Below, one piece after another: positions 32,223-43,094 of a DNA stretch of 64,000 bases; position 1 is the first letter of the stretch; each line of letters starts with the position of its first letter. The stretch comes from Dugong dugon (taxonomy: Eukaryota; Chordata; Mammalia; Sirenia; Dugongidae): positions 77,732,919-77,796,918 of the forward strand of contig CM057464.1 of NCBI GenBank assembly GCA_030035585.1, written 5' to 3'. Under the pieces are notes generated by a model. The model did not search any database and was not told the DNA's origin. It saw only the letters and a program-made list of their open reading frames with translations. The translations under genes and the position numbers were made by a program.

Positions 32223-33480
32223 TTCGAAAGATCTCTGGGGAACTTGGTACCTGAACTCAGGAGATTACGAGACCACAGCGGACGGGCGAGCAGCTGCCAG
32301 GACTCATTTTGTCCTGCGTCCCTCCTCTTGGTGAGTGACCTCCCGACTTCTATTCTCAGCCCTCTATTTCTGCACGAGCAAATCTTTTATCTTTCCTCTT
32401 TCACTCGCTCCATTACATTCTTCTTTCTCTTCTGGGCCGTTTTGTCTGATTGATGGGTGGCTGTAATAGACACCTCACGAGCTGGCGAGGTTGAAAAAGG
32501 CGCCCGTTTGGACCTGATCAGTCCAGAGACAGCAAGCAGAGTGCCCCTGGCTCACAGTCACTACGCTTCGTTGTGGAACTCGGTTTCTAAGATCATTGGA
32601 GAGACCCGTTGAGAGGACTAGGTCTTAAAGAGACGAGGCGGGTAGAAGGACCCAAAAATCTTCCCAGGCTCTGGAACCTCCTTGTTCTATTATCTTTGCT
32701 TTATTCTCAGTTCCTGGGGAAGATGGGGACTTGAGTTACTTTTCTTTTTACTTTCTGTTCGGCCAGTGTATATGTTGTTGTCTGGCGCCATCTTTTGTCT
32801 TCCCATCCCACGTTAGGCGCCATCTTTGATGCCCTCTTTCCTTTTCTCTTCCGACCCCAGGTTAGGCACCATCTGGTATCGACTAAAGTTAACACAAGCC
32901 TCTGTTCATCCTGTGTCCCTCCAGTTAGTAGATCTCCACACCTGCTTCTCTTGTCCAGGCTTCCACATGAACAGAGGATCTTTCACTTTGAAACAGGGAC
33001 ACGAGTCCCTCTGGCTTCTGGTTAAATCAGGAGTGCTTAATAAATATCCTTCCCAGATTGGGTTGAAAAGCCGCCTGCCCGGACCTGCGTAATCCGGGAG
33101 TTTCACGAGTGGAGTGACTCACCTTGGTTGAGACTTGGTGTAGTCTGCGGCGAGGGAGTTAGCCCCGAGACCCATTAGACTTGGCATCTGCAGTGAGGGG
33201 ACTTGGCCCGAAGACCTGTAGAACCTGGTAACTGACTTTCTCTATTTGGATGCTATCTTGGGTGCCATGTTTCCTTCTCATTCCCATGATTCCTCTCTCT
33301 TTCCCACCTCTGTTACGTCACCATCTTGGGTGACATTTTCCTTTATAGCTGCACTCAGAGTTGGTTCTCTGTCACTCTTACTTTTTCCCTCTCTTTTCTC
33401 TCTCTTCTTCCTCATTTCACTTTCCTTTTTACTTTACTCCCTTTTTGATTTAGTGCCGATTGGTGGGTGACAGTCCTGGC
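32223..33480 (+). other. ERV leader, pyrimidine-rich
   Basis: About 1.25 kb with many C/T runs and repeated 'gcgccatctt'-like units (near 32786, 32817, 32866, 33258 and 33328). No gene. Short frames such as 32795-33025 arise from pyrimidine bias. Long leaders of this kind occur in several class I ERVs. Confidence 0.55.
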
Positions 33481-35300
33481 CTTCCAAAACATATAAATGT
33501 CTTCCATGAGTCAAGAGAGTGAGGACGGGGCAAGATCAGGCCTCTTCGGTCCCCAGTCTCCAAGGTCGTATAGCTCCAGGGAAACTTTTGAATGACCCTT
33601 TCCAACTAAGTGGAGACCCTTTTAAGACAAAAGATAAAAAAACCGCTGCTTTGCTATAGTTATCAGAAACTAGGTGGATCCTAGTCATGAAAGAACTGTA
33701 AACAAGTTCATTTATAGGGAAACTGTAAGAAGTCAAACAATAGAAATCACAATGAGACGAAACTGAAGTGGCCTGGAAAAATGTTTCCACTACTAGTCAG
33801 ACACTTAAGGTTATATCCATATCAATGAATTGGTCAGTTGAGCAGAGACTTTGTGATTTCCAAAGCCAGCTGATAAAATCTTTAAGGGCTAAAATTGGGA
33901 AAAATAAGAGAAATAATAAAAGTTGAATGAAAACTTGGAATGTTTAAACAGACTTTCGATTACAGTTATGTTTTATGATATACAGGCTTAAAATAATTCA
34001 AAATACATTTTAGGTAACTTATTGATGTTAAATTGAGTTAATATGTATTTGTCATAATTTAAGCTTACATACTTTCGCTTTTTATGCCACGAGAGTAAGA
34101 AAAAATATATATATGTCTGCTAATGAGAGTGTTGATTTTGGCCATTTTAAAGAGATGCACTATAAGAAGTATGCAACAAAGTCAACATTTAAGAGGTTTA
34201 CTGAAAAATAAATTTATTTGATATAGTCAAAAGTTTTATCTGTCTGACTAAATTAAAGTTTATTGGTTTAATTTATGAGATTTTTAGGAGTTTTAATGTT
34301 ACATAGCATATAAAACAAAGAATTAGGTTTCTTGCCGTTAAAATAACAAAATTTTCTTTCATTTGAGTTGAAAGATCAATTTATTTGTGTATTCAGCCTC
34401 ATCAGAATAAGATTCCTGATTTGAAAACCAAGCCACATGGCTTTTAGAAAAAGAAAAACAAAGCTACGGTTTTTACTTTATTTGGTTAAATAACTTAAGT
34501 ATTGTTTCACAGTGACCTATAACATTATTATTTCTTTATTGTTAACTTGGTGGCAACTTTATTTTTTTGAATCTAGCATCGTCAAAGCCAATAGTTTGAG
34601 GAATTCACATCATTTACCTATGAAGTTTTTTTTTTTTTTTTAATTACTATTTAGGTATTTAGAGATTTGATAATCTTGGTATATTCTTAATATATCCTGA
34701 CTATATGGTATTTTGTCTCAAAATTATTATGTATTATATCTAAAGCTCTTTGAATAGAGTTAATGGTTATATTTAGAAATATTTTTATCTGAAGTTTTTT
34801 TTAACTGATTTTATTTGGCCTTTACATTGGGCTTGTAATTAATTTCTATCAGGTCTTTCACTATTAAGAAAATTAATTTTACAAATTAATCATGGCCATA
34901 TTAAGTTTTGTCATCTGCAAATAAGTTTTTATTTTGCTGATTTGCTGAAAACGTTAGATCAAAATATCTCAACAAAAAGGATGAACTATATTGGACCTGC
35001 AAAAAAAGACTGTGACTAGACTCAATCAAGATTTCCAGAACTCTTATACAGAAGCTGATGGGTTCACAAACTGCAGCTGATCCAGAATCACGTGGAACAG
35101 AGATTAACTACATAAGACTGAGTAAATTATGGGTTTTATGTGGGAATACTGCTGATGTCTTAAGGTCCTACTTGAAACCATTTTCCTTTCTCCTAAATTA
35201 TCTAACTGATGGGTTTAGATATTATAACTCTTGAATTAGAAGTTCCTGTTGGTAAACTTACACAGTTGTAAATATAATAACCAGAGAAGTGTCTGAAATT
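33481..35300 (+). other. ERV interior without recognisable gag or pol
   Basis: An ATG at 33499 opens a frame of about 32 codons where gag would be expected, but it stops quickly and I cannot identify it. From 33800 the sequence is AT-rich and dense with stops. There is no zinc knuckle, protease DTG, RT YxDD or integrase signature in any frame of useful length. It may be deleted retroviral sequence, later inserted DNA, or both. Confidence 0.4.
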
Positions 35301-35309
35301 TGAGCTATG

Positions 35310-35625
35310 ATTTTACAAAATAGAAAAGCATTAGATTTCCTATTAGTTCTCTCAAGAAACAGTCTGTGCCTTAACAGATAAATGTTCCTGTAATACACAA
35401 TCTGAGGTTTTGCAGAATATAGTTGCTGTTGAGGTGCATGAAAAATAGTTACTAATGCTGCTTATGTATAGACAAATACCTCATGAGATTTATTTCCTTG
35501 GTTCAAAGACCTTAGGGTCATGGTTTCATTGGTTATTTCAGACAAGTGGCCTAATGTTATTGTTAGTGTTTCTATTCTACCTCCTAGTTTGCTGTATGGT
35601 GCCTGTGATCTTTCAAATCAGATGA
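35310..35625 (+). pseudogene. env remnant 1: TM ectodomain and membrane anchor
   Basis: Degraded transmembrane subunit of a gammaretrovirus-like Env. 35313-35340 encodes an 'LQNRKALDFLL'-like immunosuppressive-domain block. The following cysteines are not in a clean C-x6-C-C pattern. A 20-plus-residue hydrophobic segment lies at about 35551-35610, followed by a short tail and a stop at 35623-35625. Frame changes separate the two parts. The SU subunit is not recognisable upstream. A purine-rich stretch 'aaaggagggaacc' follows near 35685. Confidence 0.5.
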
Positions 35626-36277
35626 TGCCCAATTACCATTTATTGAACATTTCTGATACAAGATTGTATAGCAAATCATGATCCAAAGGAGGGAACCATG
35701 AAAGAGTCGTAATTCTCCTAGAATCCAGATTCTGGCTTTCATGGAGGTTGAGTCAACCTACACAGGCCATCGCCTTTGGGTGTCCTTTTGAACTTCAAGC
35801 TTTGAGGAAAAAACTGGTTCCTAAAGCCATTTTGAAGTCAAACAATAGCCCAGATAAACTAGTAAGACCATTATACTCTGGGCATTGTGCTTTTTTTTTT
35901 TTTTTTTTTTAAGAATTCAGTCTTGTTTTAAGAAACTAACTTCAAAGATCAGACTAAGTTATGCTTAGAGTAAATCAATTATCAGTTTAATCAGCCTTCA
36001 AGACAATGTTGTATGAAATAACCTGCCTAGTGTTTATAATCAAACTGTCACCCTCTTACTATACAGAAAATTATGTATCTTAAAGAAACCAGGTTCTTAA
36101 GAGATTGACCTCATGGTTCAGACTCCATTTTGTCTTACACTCTACTTCTAAAAAAGTGACCCATGACTGTTAATAGGTAAACCAAGGAGAGACAGCTTGC
36201 GCTTGGCAAGAACACTTAGTATGGTATAAACAGACTAACTGAAGACCTCCACCAGGAGAGATCTATCCTGTATTATC

Positions 36278-37031
36278 TTGCTAATCATGAATTCTCTAAT
36301 GGAAACTTTGTTGTCACATGTAAATTTTTCTATATTTTCCATTTCCTCTAGACAAACTTGGTGTGCTCCTTATGGATATATATTTCTGTGTGGTAGATCC
36401 AACTATACTAATTTAGATGACCCTTTCAAACTGATAGTGAATTTATGTGGGCAATTGCTCGTTTAAATTACTGATGAATGCGTGGGCAATGTACTTTGAG
36501 AACTTTACGATTACCTTTAGATATTCATAGTAATGATGCTAGTAAATATTGGAAAGGTAATGTTAAATTGTTAGACACTGTAAAATGAAAGAAGAAAACT
36601 TATTGGTCCAACACTCAGGATATGGTTGGTAGCTCTAATTCCTACTTATGATATATCGAAGTGGAGAAATCTTTTAAGAAATTTGTCAATTGCTATGGGA
36701 CAAACAGCAAAGTTGCTAAGGGGATGGAAGCACAACAGTGAATTCTGATCTCATAAGCCAAGGTGACATAACAAAATAACCTTAGATTTTTTTTTTTTTT
36801 TAATTAGTCCAAGAAAGTGGTAGTCTATGCTGCAGAATTAGACAGAAAGCTACTTGGTTACACACTGTAACACCCTTACAAACACCAGATTTGTTTGGTT
36901 GGTTACCATCAGGAGTAAGTACATGGGCTAAATCACTACTGCAAGGGATAGTAATATTCTTAGTCTGCATCCTGATAGTATTAGGCATAATAAAATTTAT
37001 CTTCTGTTTTAAAAGGCAAAGAACGCCTTGA
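36278..37031 (+). pseudogene. env remnant 2: SU fragment and membrane anchor
   Basis: A 62-codon frame (36278-36466) includes 'PYGYIFLCG', resembling the SU motif with a conserved cysteine in class I Envs, followed by a possible N-glycosylation site (NYT). After a region with stops and a T-run (36788-36802), the C-terminus reappears at about 36890-37031. It has 'LFGWLPSG', a hydrophobic anchor at about 36945-37005, a basic tail and a stop TGA at 37029-37031. It is a different sequence from remnants 1 and 3. The fusion peptide and most of TM are unrecognisable. Non-functional. Confidence 0.55.
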
Positions 37032-37233
37032 ACTAAAATGTTGATGTACATTAATTTTGCTTACTCACACAATGTCATTGATGAGAACATCACTCTTAAG
37101 ATCCTGGTGAAGAACCAGATGGATCCGGTGGAAAACCAGCACCGTAAGTTTAAAGAGCCTGCAATGGCTGCCATCTAGGAGCTTGACTAAGTCCAGATAT
37201 TGATCACTGATGTGTTACCTCCAATCTCTGATT

Positions 37234-37572
37234 AAAAGGAGGGAATTATTTAGGAAACAATATTGGAGTTATTATTCCCTCTTCTTGAGCATAGAGAATG
37301 TGACCCAGCTGGAGCGGGGCTCACAAGGACTCAAAAGGAGGTATAAAGACAGCAGCTAAGATAATCTTGGAAAATATCTTTTAGGGAATCTTTCACATAA
37401 AGCCAATCAAACAGGACACAAAAGACTTTTCACTCTTTTTCTATTATCATTTACTGAACAGAAATTTGTTGAACCAATGAAGACCCTCCTGACTGTTGCT
37501 ACTGAGACATGTACCAATGACTGTTAAGAAAGACAGTTCAAAATGTAGGATCACAGTTTCTAGCCAATCTGT
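37234..37572 (+). mobile_element. Polypurine tract and truncated LTR of a second ERV family
   Basis: The purine tract aaaaggaggga (37234-37244) is followed by LTR sequence. From 'tttaggaaacaatattgg' (37249) to 'tagccaatctg' it aligns with the solo LTR at 26310-26670. The 73-bp repeats, AATAAA and the LTR end are missing, because the sequence switches directly to env remnant 3. It is therefore the 3' end of the provirus that supplied env remnant 2, cut short. Confidence 0.72.
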
Positions 37573-37619
37573 GAAAAATTAACAGCATAGTTATCAAGGA
37601 GTTTTGAAGCTACAAATCC

Positions 37620-38842
37620 AGTTGACGTCTAGGAGACCTGGACTGTAGAGTAGAAGCTGGCAAAGAGGTCCTATCTTCTGGACCCACGTGTTCCCATTCC
37701 ATGTCCCTTCAATACCAATGGGGGAAATTTTGCTTGATGCTCAGGTTTTGTCAAAAGGTTTTCAAACTACTAGACTCTGCAGGTACCTATTATCGGTTTA
37801 ACTGCACAGATCTTTCCAGGTCAAACCCCCTTGTAATTCCCTCCAAAAATCATAGCAATGCTACAAATGTTTGGTTAGAAGGAAGCTTCACACACCCTGG
37901 GGTGTGGGGACCCCTTAGTAAAGGTCTGACTATTTTTAGGGCAACCCAAAACCAATCCAGTTTCATGGGATGGTTGTTAAACACAAACAACTCAGTGCCT
38001 ATTACTAAAGGATGCCTGGTTCGCATGCTTAGACCAAGCCAACAGGACTTGGGGATTAGAGTGCCTTGTTTTAAGCTTGGTCAATACCAGTTGTTTCGTT
38101 GGGCTTGTAATCCCCAATAACAACACAGTTTCAATCTTTCAGGGGAGCACTAACCCAGCTTCCCAGGGAGCCCTCAGCCGAAGGAAAAGAGAACCCATTA
38201 CCCTCATAGCTTTAGGGATCACAGCCTTGATGGGAGCACTTGCTGGATTAACGGTGGGTGCAGTTTACACCAATGCTCAAGTCCAAAATCTATCCAGTGT
38301 TGTTCAATAGTCGGTACCAATTCAGGACAAAGTCTGTTAGCCTTACAGAGATCCCTGGACTTGTTGGCCAGTGTAGTCATGGGCCACTGAATTGCATTGG
38401 ACTACCTCCTGGCTGAACAGGGAGGTACCTGCACAGTCGCAGACACTTCCTGCTGCATGTATATTAATGTTTCTGGGGAAGTAGAAATCCAGGCTCAGAA
38501 GATCCTTAAACAAGCTGAGTGGCTAAGGACAGCCCATACACAAATGGGTTAGCAATATCTGGAATCAAATCAAAGGATATTTATCTTCCATAACCTGGTT
38601 CCTTCCCCTTTTAGGACCTGCTATAACTATCCTTCTACCACTTTTATTTGGTCCCTGCTTGCTCCAAAGCACTGGTTAAATTTATATCTTCTCGACTCCA
38701 GCAGTTCCAAGTCAAATTCATGATGATGCAAGAGTTCCAGCCCATTCCTGGGTCTGAGTCCAATAGCCCCAACAAAACTTTAGACCAGATAGGGAGAGAC
38801 TTCTACTCTGCTAGGCAGGCCGATAACCCAGTGTCAGCTTGA
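37620..38842 (+). pseudogene. env remnant 3: SU C-terminal half, cleavage site and TM
   Basis: The best preserved env. Frame 37701-38120 (139 codons) is the SU C-terminal half, with several N-x-S/T sites. The next frame (38077-38310) contains the furin-type site RRKR near 38184, then a hydrophobic fusion-peptide-like stretch with 'ALGITALMGALAG'. A stop TAG at 38308-38310 breaks TM, and TGA at 38388-38390 lies in the immunosuppressive-domain region. The class I C-x6-C-C motif is at 38430-38456 (C-TVADTS-CC). A hydrophobic anchor lies at about 38604-38680, and a cytoplasmic tail frame closes at 38842. At least two frameshifts and several stops make it non-functional. Its position just before the 3' LTR fits the env of the retrocopied virus itself. 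Confidence 0.85.
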
Positions 38843-38917
38843 AGAAGTTACAGAAGAAGAGACTTCCACCCCTACACCCTCATAAAGAATTATGAGTATG
38901 AAATCTCTCAGGGGGAA

Positions 38918-39436
38918 TGAGATGGGGAATGAGACAGGGAAGGGAAAAAGGGACTGAGCCCCTAGGCAAAGGACCCTGAACTAAAAACATGTGCTTAACT
39001 ATTGACACAAAACCCATTATCTTGGAACATGCAATAAAGAAAGAACAATCTACCCAGCTCTCATGTTTTTCAGAAGAACTGGTGGGATCTTGTCCCTGCA
39101 GCATGCGCAGACATCCACAAGGCAACCGACAGACCTGCGACAGGAATCAAGCTGGCACCACAGGGTACTGCACAGGCGTGGCACCCCATAATAAGTCCTG
39201 CCATCCAGTCCCAGGAGTCTTTGTTACGGGCTCCATCTTGAATTACCTTTTGCGGGTGAACGTGACACACCCTTTTCCCAGAAACCCACACCCCTTTCAT
39301 GAAAAAAGATGAAACCATTTCCTGCCTAGAAACTTTTATAAGCCTTGTTAACCCTTTATTCAGGGGTTAGCATTACATTGTCCCTCTCTGTCTCCACTCG
39401 CAAGCTACTTTTCTCAATAAAGCTTTGCTCATGCAG
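38918..39436 (+). mobile_element. 3' LTR, U3-R only
   Basis: Begins near TGAGATGGGG after a purine-rich tract 'cagggggaa'. TATA box TTTATAA is at 39335-39341. R begins about 39358-39366 (by alignment to the 5' R), AATAAA is at 39416-39421 and the copy ends at 39436 before the A-run. U5 is absent, as expected for a polyadenylated RNA end. This is the only copy of U3. Confidence 0.85.
39335..39341 (+). promoter_or_regulatory. TATA box in U3
   Basis: TTTATAA lies about 23-30 bases before the point that aligns with the first base of the 5' copy, i.e. the inferred transcription start of the source provirus. Confidence 0.7.
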
Positions 39437-39453
39437 AAAAAAAAAAAAAAAAA
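39416..39453 (+). terminator. Polyadenylation signal and poly(A) tail
   Basis: AATAAA at 39416-39421 and then 17 A at 39437-39453. The last five A are shared with the target duplication. Confidence 0.9.
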
Positions 39454-39477
39454 GTTACCTGGTGGTAATAACATCAA

Positions 39478-39559
39478 GCTGTGACGGCTAAGTGGTTAAG
39501 GCATTGGACTTGAAATCCAATGGGGTTTCCCCATGCAGGTTCAAATTCTGCTCACGGCG
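39478..39559 (+). tRNA. tRNA-Ser(TGA)-like gene or pseudogene
   Basis: 82-nt sequence with class II (long variable arm) serine tRNA layout. The acceptor GCTGTGA pairs with TCACGGC (one T-G wobble). The D arm has 'ggctaagtggttaaggc'. The anticodon stem-loop 'ttggacttgaaatccaa' carries anticodon TGA. The variable arm is 'tggggtttcccca', and the T arm is 'gcaggttcaaattctgc' with one G-T pair. Box A and box B are largely kept. Differences from the usual mammalian gene include CTAAG for CCGAG in the D arm and T for C at the end of the T loop. No TTTT terminator follows closely (only TTT), and an AfroSINE starts 13 bases on. It could be a weak gene, a retired gene or a tRNA-derived insertion. Confidence 0.75.
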
Positions 39560-39571
39560 TTTCCCTACATT

Positions 39572-39738
39572 TGGAGCCCTGGTCACTCAGTGGTTAAGAG
39601 CTAATGCTACTAAGCAAAAGGTCAGCAGTTCGAATCCACCAGCCACTCCTTAGAAACCTTATGGGGCAGTTCTACCCTGTCCTAGAGGGTCAATATATGA
39701 GTCGGAATTGACTGGAAGGCAAGGGGTTTGGTGGTAAC
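39572..39738 (+). mobile_element. AfroSINE
   Basis: From 'ttggagccctggtcactcag' to 'ggcaaggggtttggtggtaa', with box B 'ggtcagcagttcgaatccac'. Directly downstream of the tRNA-like sequence. Confidence 0.92.
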
Positions 39739-41328
39739 AGCTGAGTAAGATCTTGCAAGACCAACAGTCAGATAAGAAAAGGAAACTCTGGGCATAATAA
39801 TTAAAAGAAGCTAAATGAAGGGTTTAAAAAAGAATCAGAAGTAGGCCTGGAAACATCACCTCCACTCACATTCCTACAGTCAGGATTCATTCACAGGTCT
39901 GCAACCTAACTGAAAGGGATGCTTGAAAAAGTCGTTTTTCTGAGTGTCCAGAAAGATAAAATAGGTTTAACAGAAACTACCAAGTCTCTGTCACTTAACA
40001 TATTTTACTGACAGTAACAAAACTGACCTGGACAATAGGTACACATACCTCTCCCTCTCCCAATGAAATCACAATAATCAATTTCCTCTTATTTCCACTA
40101 GTTTCATTTCCCTCAAATTTGAACAGCTGAAAGCTTTCATCTCTTTCATCAACAATCACAAACATCTTATTTTTCTTTAATATTGAAAATTTTTATTCAT
40201 TTAGTTAATTTAAGGAAGGAGGTATACATACAAACCAAGACATTAATGAAAATTTTTTCTCAAAAATTCAAAAATAAAGATTTAGTTGAATATTTAACTG
40301 TTCTCTTAGAAAGCCAGCAGTGATATTTTAGAGGATCTAATGCATATCAGTTTTCCCTATGAGAATTCAGAAAAAGTTGAGAAAGACCATAATATCACAT
40401 AACTAATAAAGTTGAACCTAAAAAATGTAATACATAACACAAGCAAGTTTTCCAATACTGAACTCTAGAATTCAAACACCTCACTTCCTCACCTAGGATA
40501 TATCCTCACTTGGGTTGGAGGGCATTGCATATTAAAATCTATGACACGGGAAGAGCAGAGCAAAAACTATATTTCCTACAGAAGAGTAGCTTTCTGAAGA
40601 AGGAAGGAAATAGGGGTTGGGCTACGATTGTTCAGTTCTTTCCTCCAAGTTAACCATGTAAGTCACTTCTCTCCAGAGAGGGATGTGTGAGGGACTGGGG
40701 AGCAGTTTAGGGTGTCAAGTCATTGGAAAGTCTCCCATATGAAAAGAAACAGCAGGTATTTGGAAGAAGCCATTCCCAATAGGAGTAAAAAGAAAATATC
40801 CTTTTAAAAAAATATTATGCATACTGTTTAAGTTAGAAAAAAACTTTCCTAGGTTATTTACGCTATTCTGAGTTTACAGATTTCAGCATAATTTTACCAA
40901 GTCACTAGAATAATTGTTAATGTTTTTGTAATTTTGGTTTCACACTTAAAAATTTGAGTGATCAATCCTAGATTTTGAAATGCATTCCTTAAATAATCAT
41001 AGGTTTTTCAGGAAAAGCAAACAGACATAACCTCACTAGATTGGGATCTTCGTCAGACCATAGATAATGTATAAATCAATATAAATCACTCAAGATTTTC
41101 ACTTTATGAATACATGCAGGACATTTAAATATAAATAAGAAAGTGTATGATGATTTATATGTGAGAAAGATATTTTCACAAAAGTATCTCAATCATAACA
41201 CTTGAAAAATTTCTCATTGTATAGTTTTTAAAAATTAAAAAATATTTGGACATTATAACTATATTCATACATGTTAAGTTTATCATATGCCTACAGGACT
41301 CAAGATTTTTATCTTTGTTTAGTCTTAA
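39739..41328. other. No gene seen
   Basis: 1.6 kb of AT-rich non-coding DNA without a named repeat. Confidence 0.4.
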
Positions 41329-41480
41329 ACCAAACCAAACACATTGCCATCAAATCGATTCTGACGCATAGTGACCCTATAGGACAGAGTAAAACTGCCC
41401 CATAGGGTTTCCAAGGAGAGGCTGGTGAATTTGAATTGCGAACCTGTTAGCAGCTGAGCTCTTAACCACTGCACCACCTA
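41329..41480 (-). mobile_element. AfroSINE, minus strand
   Basis: From 'aaaccaaaccaaacacattg' to 'cttaaccactgcaccacct'. Typical short subtype. Confidence 0.9.
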
Positions 41481-41578
41481 ACCTATATGAATTGTATATG
41501 AGTTGTGAAAAATTTTAAATTCCTTTTGGATTATAGGTTTAAATCTCCAACATATTCACTAAAGCTGACTTTCAAGTA

Positions 41579-42107
41579 CAGGTTTCCCCTGCTATCTGAA
41601 AGTAGAGCATTCCTATGAAAACTGTCATGCACCAAAATGGCATAAATCGAAGAAGCAATTATCATTAATTTATACGGGAAAATTTTTTTGAGCATTTCCA
41701 GACCCAAAGAATAATCTAACAAATCATACCAAATAACACACAAAATCTAAAATAACACTAACGTAGTAAAACCAGGAATGATATCATAAATATACAGCCT
41801 ATATAAAGTAGAAATAATGTATGTGCAGTGTTGTTTCACAGACACAGTTCAAAGCTACAAGGGCTTGATGTGTAGTTCCCAGGGAAAGAGCTTGGCGATG
41901 CCATTCTCCTTGATGTGGGTGTGCACTGTCTCTTTAACAGCTCGCTGCAAAACAAACCCTGAACGCTATTTCCACTTTTTGTCTTTTTTTCATAAAAGCA
42001 AAAATCCTCTTCAGATTTCTTTCCTTTAGCAAAAACAGGTACTAATGTAAGTTTTTCATAAAAGCAAAGCTGCATAAAGCAAACTTTTGAAAAGCAGGGG
42101 ATACCTG
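41579..42107. mobile_element. Tigger-like MITE with TA duplications
   Basis: The left end CAGGTTTCCCCTGCTATCTG pairs with the right end, reverse complement CAGGTATCCCCTGCTTTTCA. TA flanks both (41577-41578 and 42108-42109). 'cataaaagcaaa' and related blocks in the right arm are typical of Tigger-derived elements. No transposase ORF; the 70- and 109-codon frames are chance. Confidence 0.75.
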
Positions 42108-42109
42108 TA

Positions 42110-43089
42110 CTAGAATAATTATACATAAAAACTTTCACATGGCTACATAAAATATTCAGTGGCAATTTGGAATCATTTAAAAAAAAAGTTGAATAATATG
42201 GTCAAGAATAAGGCTGAGTGACACCTGTCAATAAAACTCATGACAAAATGATTTATTTTATAGACCTTTAAAATCTCTCAGAGTATATCTAATCTGCTTG
42301 TTTTAAGCATGGAATTTAAACATTCTTACAAAATACAGAGAAATGTTTACTATGCCATAAAAGTAACAGACCATTTAAAGGTTAGAGGACTAAAAGGGCT
42401 AAATAGGAGAACCAAAGCATTTAAAATGCATGCACTCTAAAGGGCTCTAAGAGACAGAATTTCTACAGGATATATTAAAATGATGCATTGAGATGGTGGT
42501 GGTCTTGAGAAGCAACGAAAAGAAAGCCACATGATTAAGGTTCGATCTACTTTCTTCTGAGAATCTGACCATATTTCTTTTTCCTTCTCCTTTTTTTGTC
42601 TTATTCAGTATTTGGTGTTTTGGGAGATCAAGCTTCAAGCAGAACAGTGTTGACTAGAGTAGTTGAAGCTTGGATTTCTAAAACTAAGCTGAACCTAATG
42701 AGGATGGAGTTTACACCTGGAAATATTTGTCCAGATATCTTTAATTTTCTTTGGAGAGTCAAGTAATATTATTGAAATCAGAGGTCAGAACCTATAACAA
42801 TGGTTATAGGGACTGCCCTCAAGGGCAGGCGAACTAACAGACTATAGAAACTGTATGGCGTGGATGTCTTCGTATCTCCTCAGAGAGAGATTATCTGATT
42901 TTAAAATAAGGTACCAAAGAACAAAATTTAAGATTATATTGTTACCTCCAACACCTCTACTACATTATTATTTATTCCAAACACTGAATTAATTCCATGG
43001 GAATAATGCATGTACTTAAATAATGCAGGAGAAATGTCTCTATGCCTTTTTCAAAAGACAGTTGAGTCTCTCAAAAACCTAAAATCACA
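42110..43089. other. No gene seen
   Basis: Unassigned AT-rich DNA, about 1 kb. Confidence 0.4.
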
Positions 43090-43094
43090 GTTAT

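Larger units (their letters stand above)
32031..39453 (+). mobile_element. Class I ERV copied by L1 machinery (processed retroviral sequence)
   Basis: It starts at R: 'gctagcgttgtattgtccct' at 32039 aligns with 39365 of the 3' LTR. The 5' U3 is missing. It ends just 15 bases after the AATAAA signal, at the R/U5 boundary, in a 17-base A-run (39437-39453). The 3' U5 is missing. Exact 17-bp direct repeats flank it (32014-32030 and 39449-39465), much longer than the 4-6 bp made by retroviral integrase. This is the structure known for HERV-W processed pseudogenes. Order: R-U5 (32031-about 32200), tRNA-Arg primer site (32205-32222), C/T-rich leader (to about 33480), a stretch with no recognisable gag or pol, three env remnants, then U3-R. 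No protease, RT or integrase motif is visible, so the source RNA or later deletions removed gag-pol. Non-functional. Confidence 0.88.

Noticed and set aside
32244-33470. Several leucine/serine-rich frames in the ERV leader
   Set aside because: They reflect pyrimidine-rich leader sequence; no Gag or accessory-protein signature.
33497-33600. Possible gag start at the ATG near 33499
   Set aside because: The frame closes after about 32 codons and has no recognisable matrix signature; not enough to call.
38880-39318. 81-107-codon frames over the 3' LTR
   Set aside because: They lie in U3, which is non-coding in class I ERVs, and no accessory gene resembles them.
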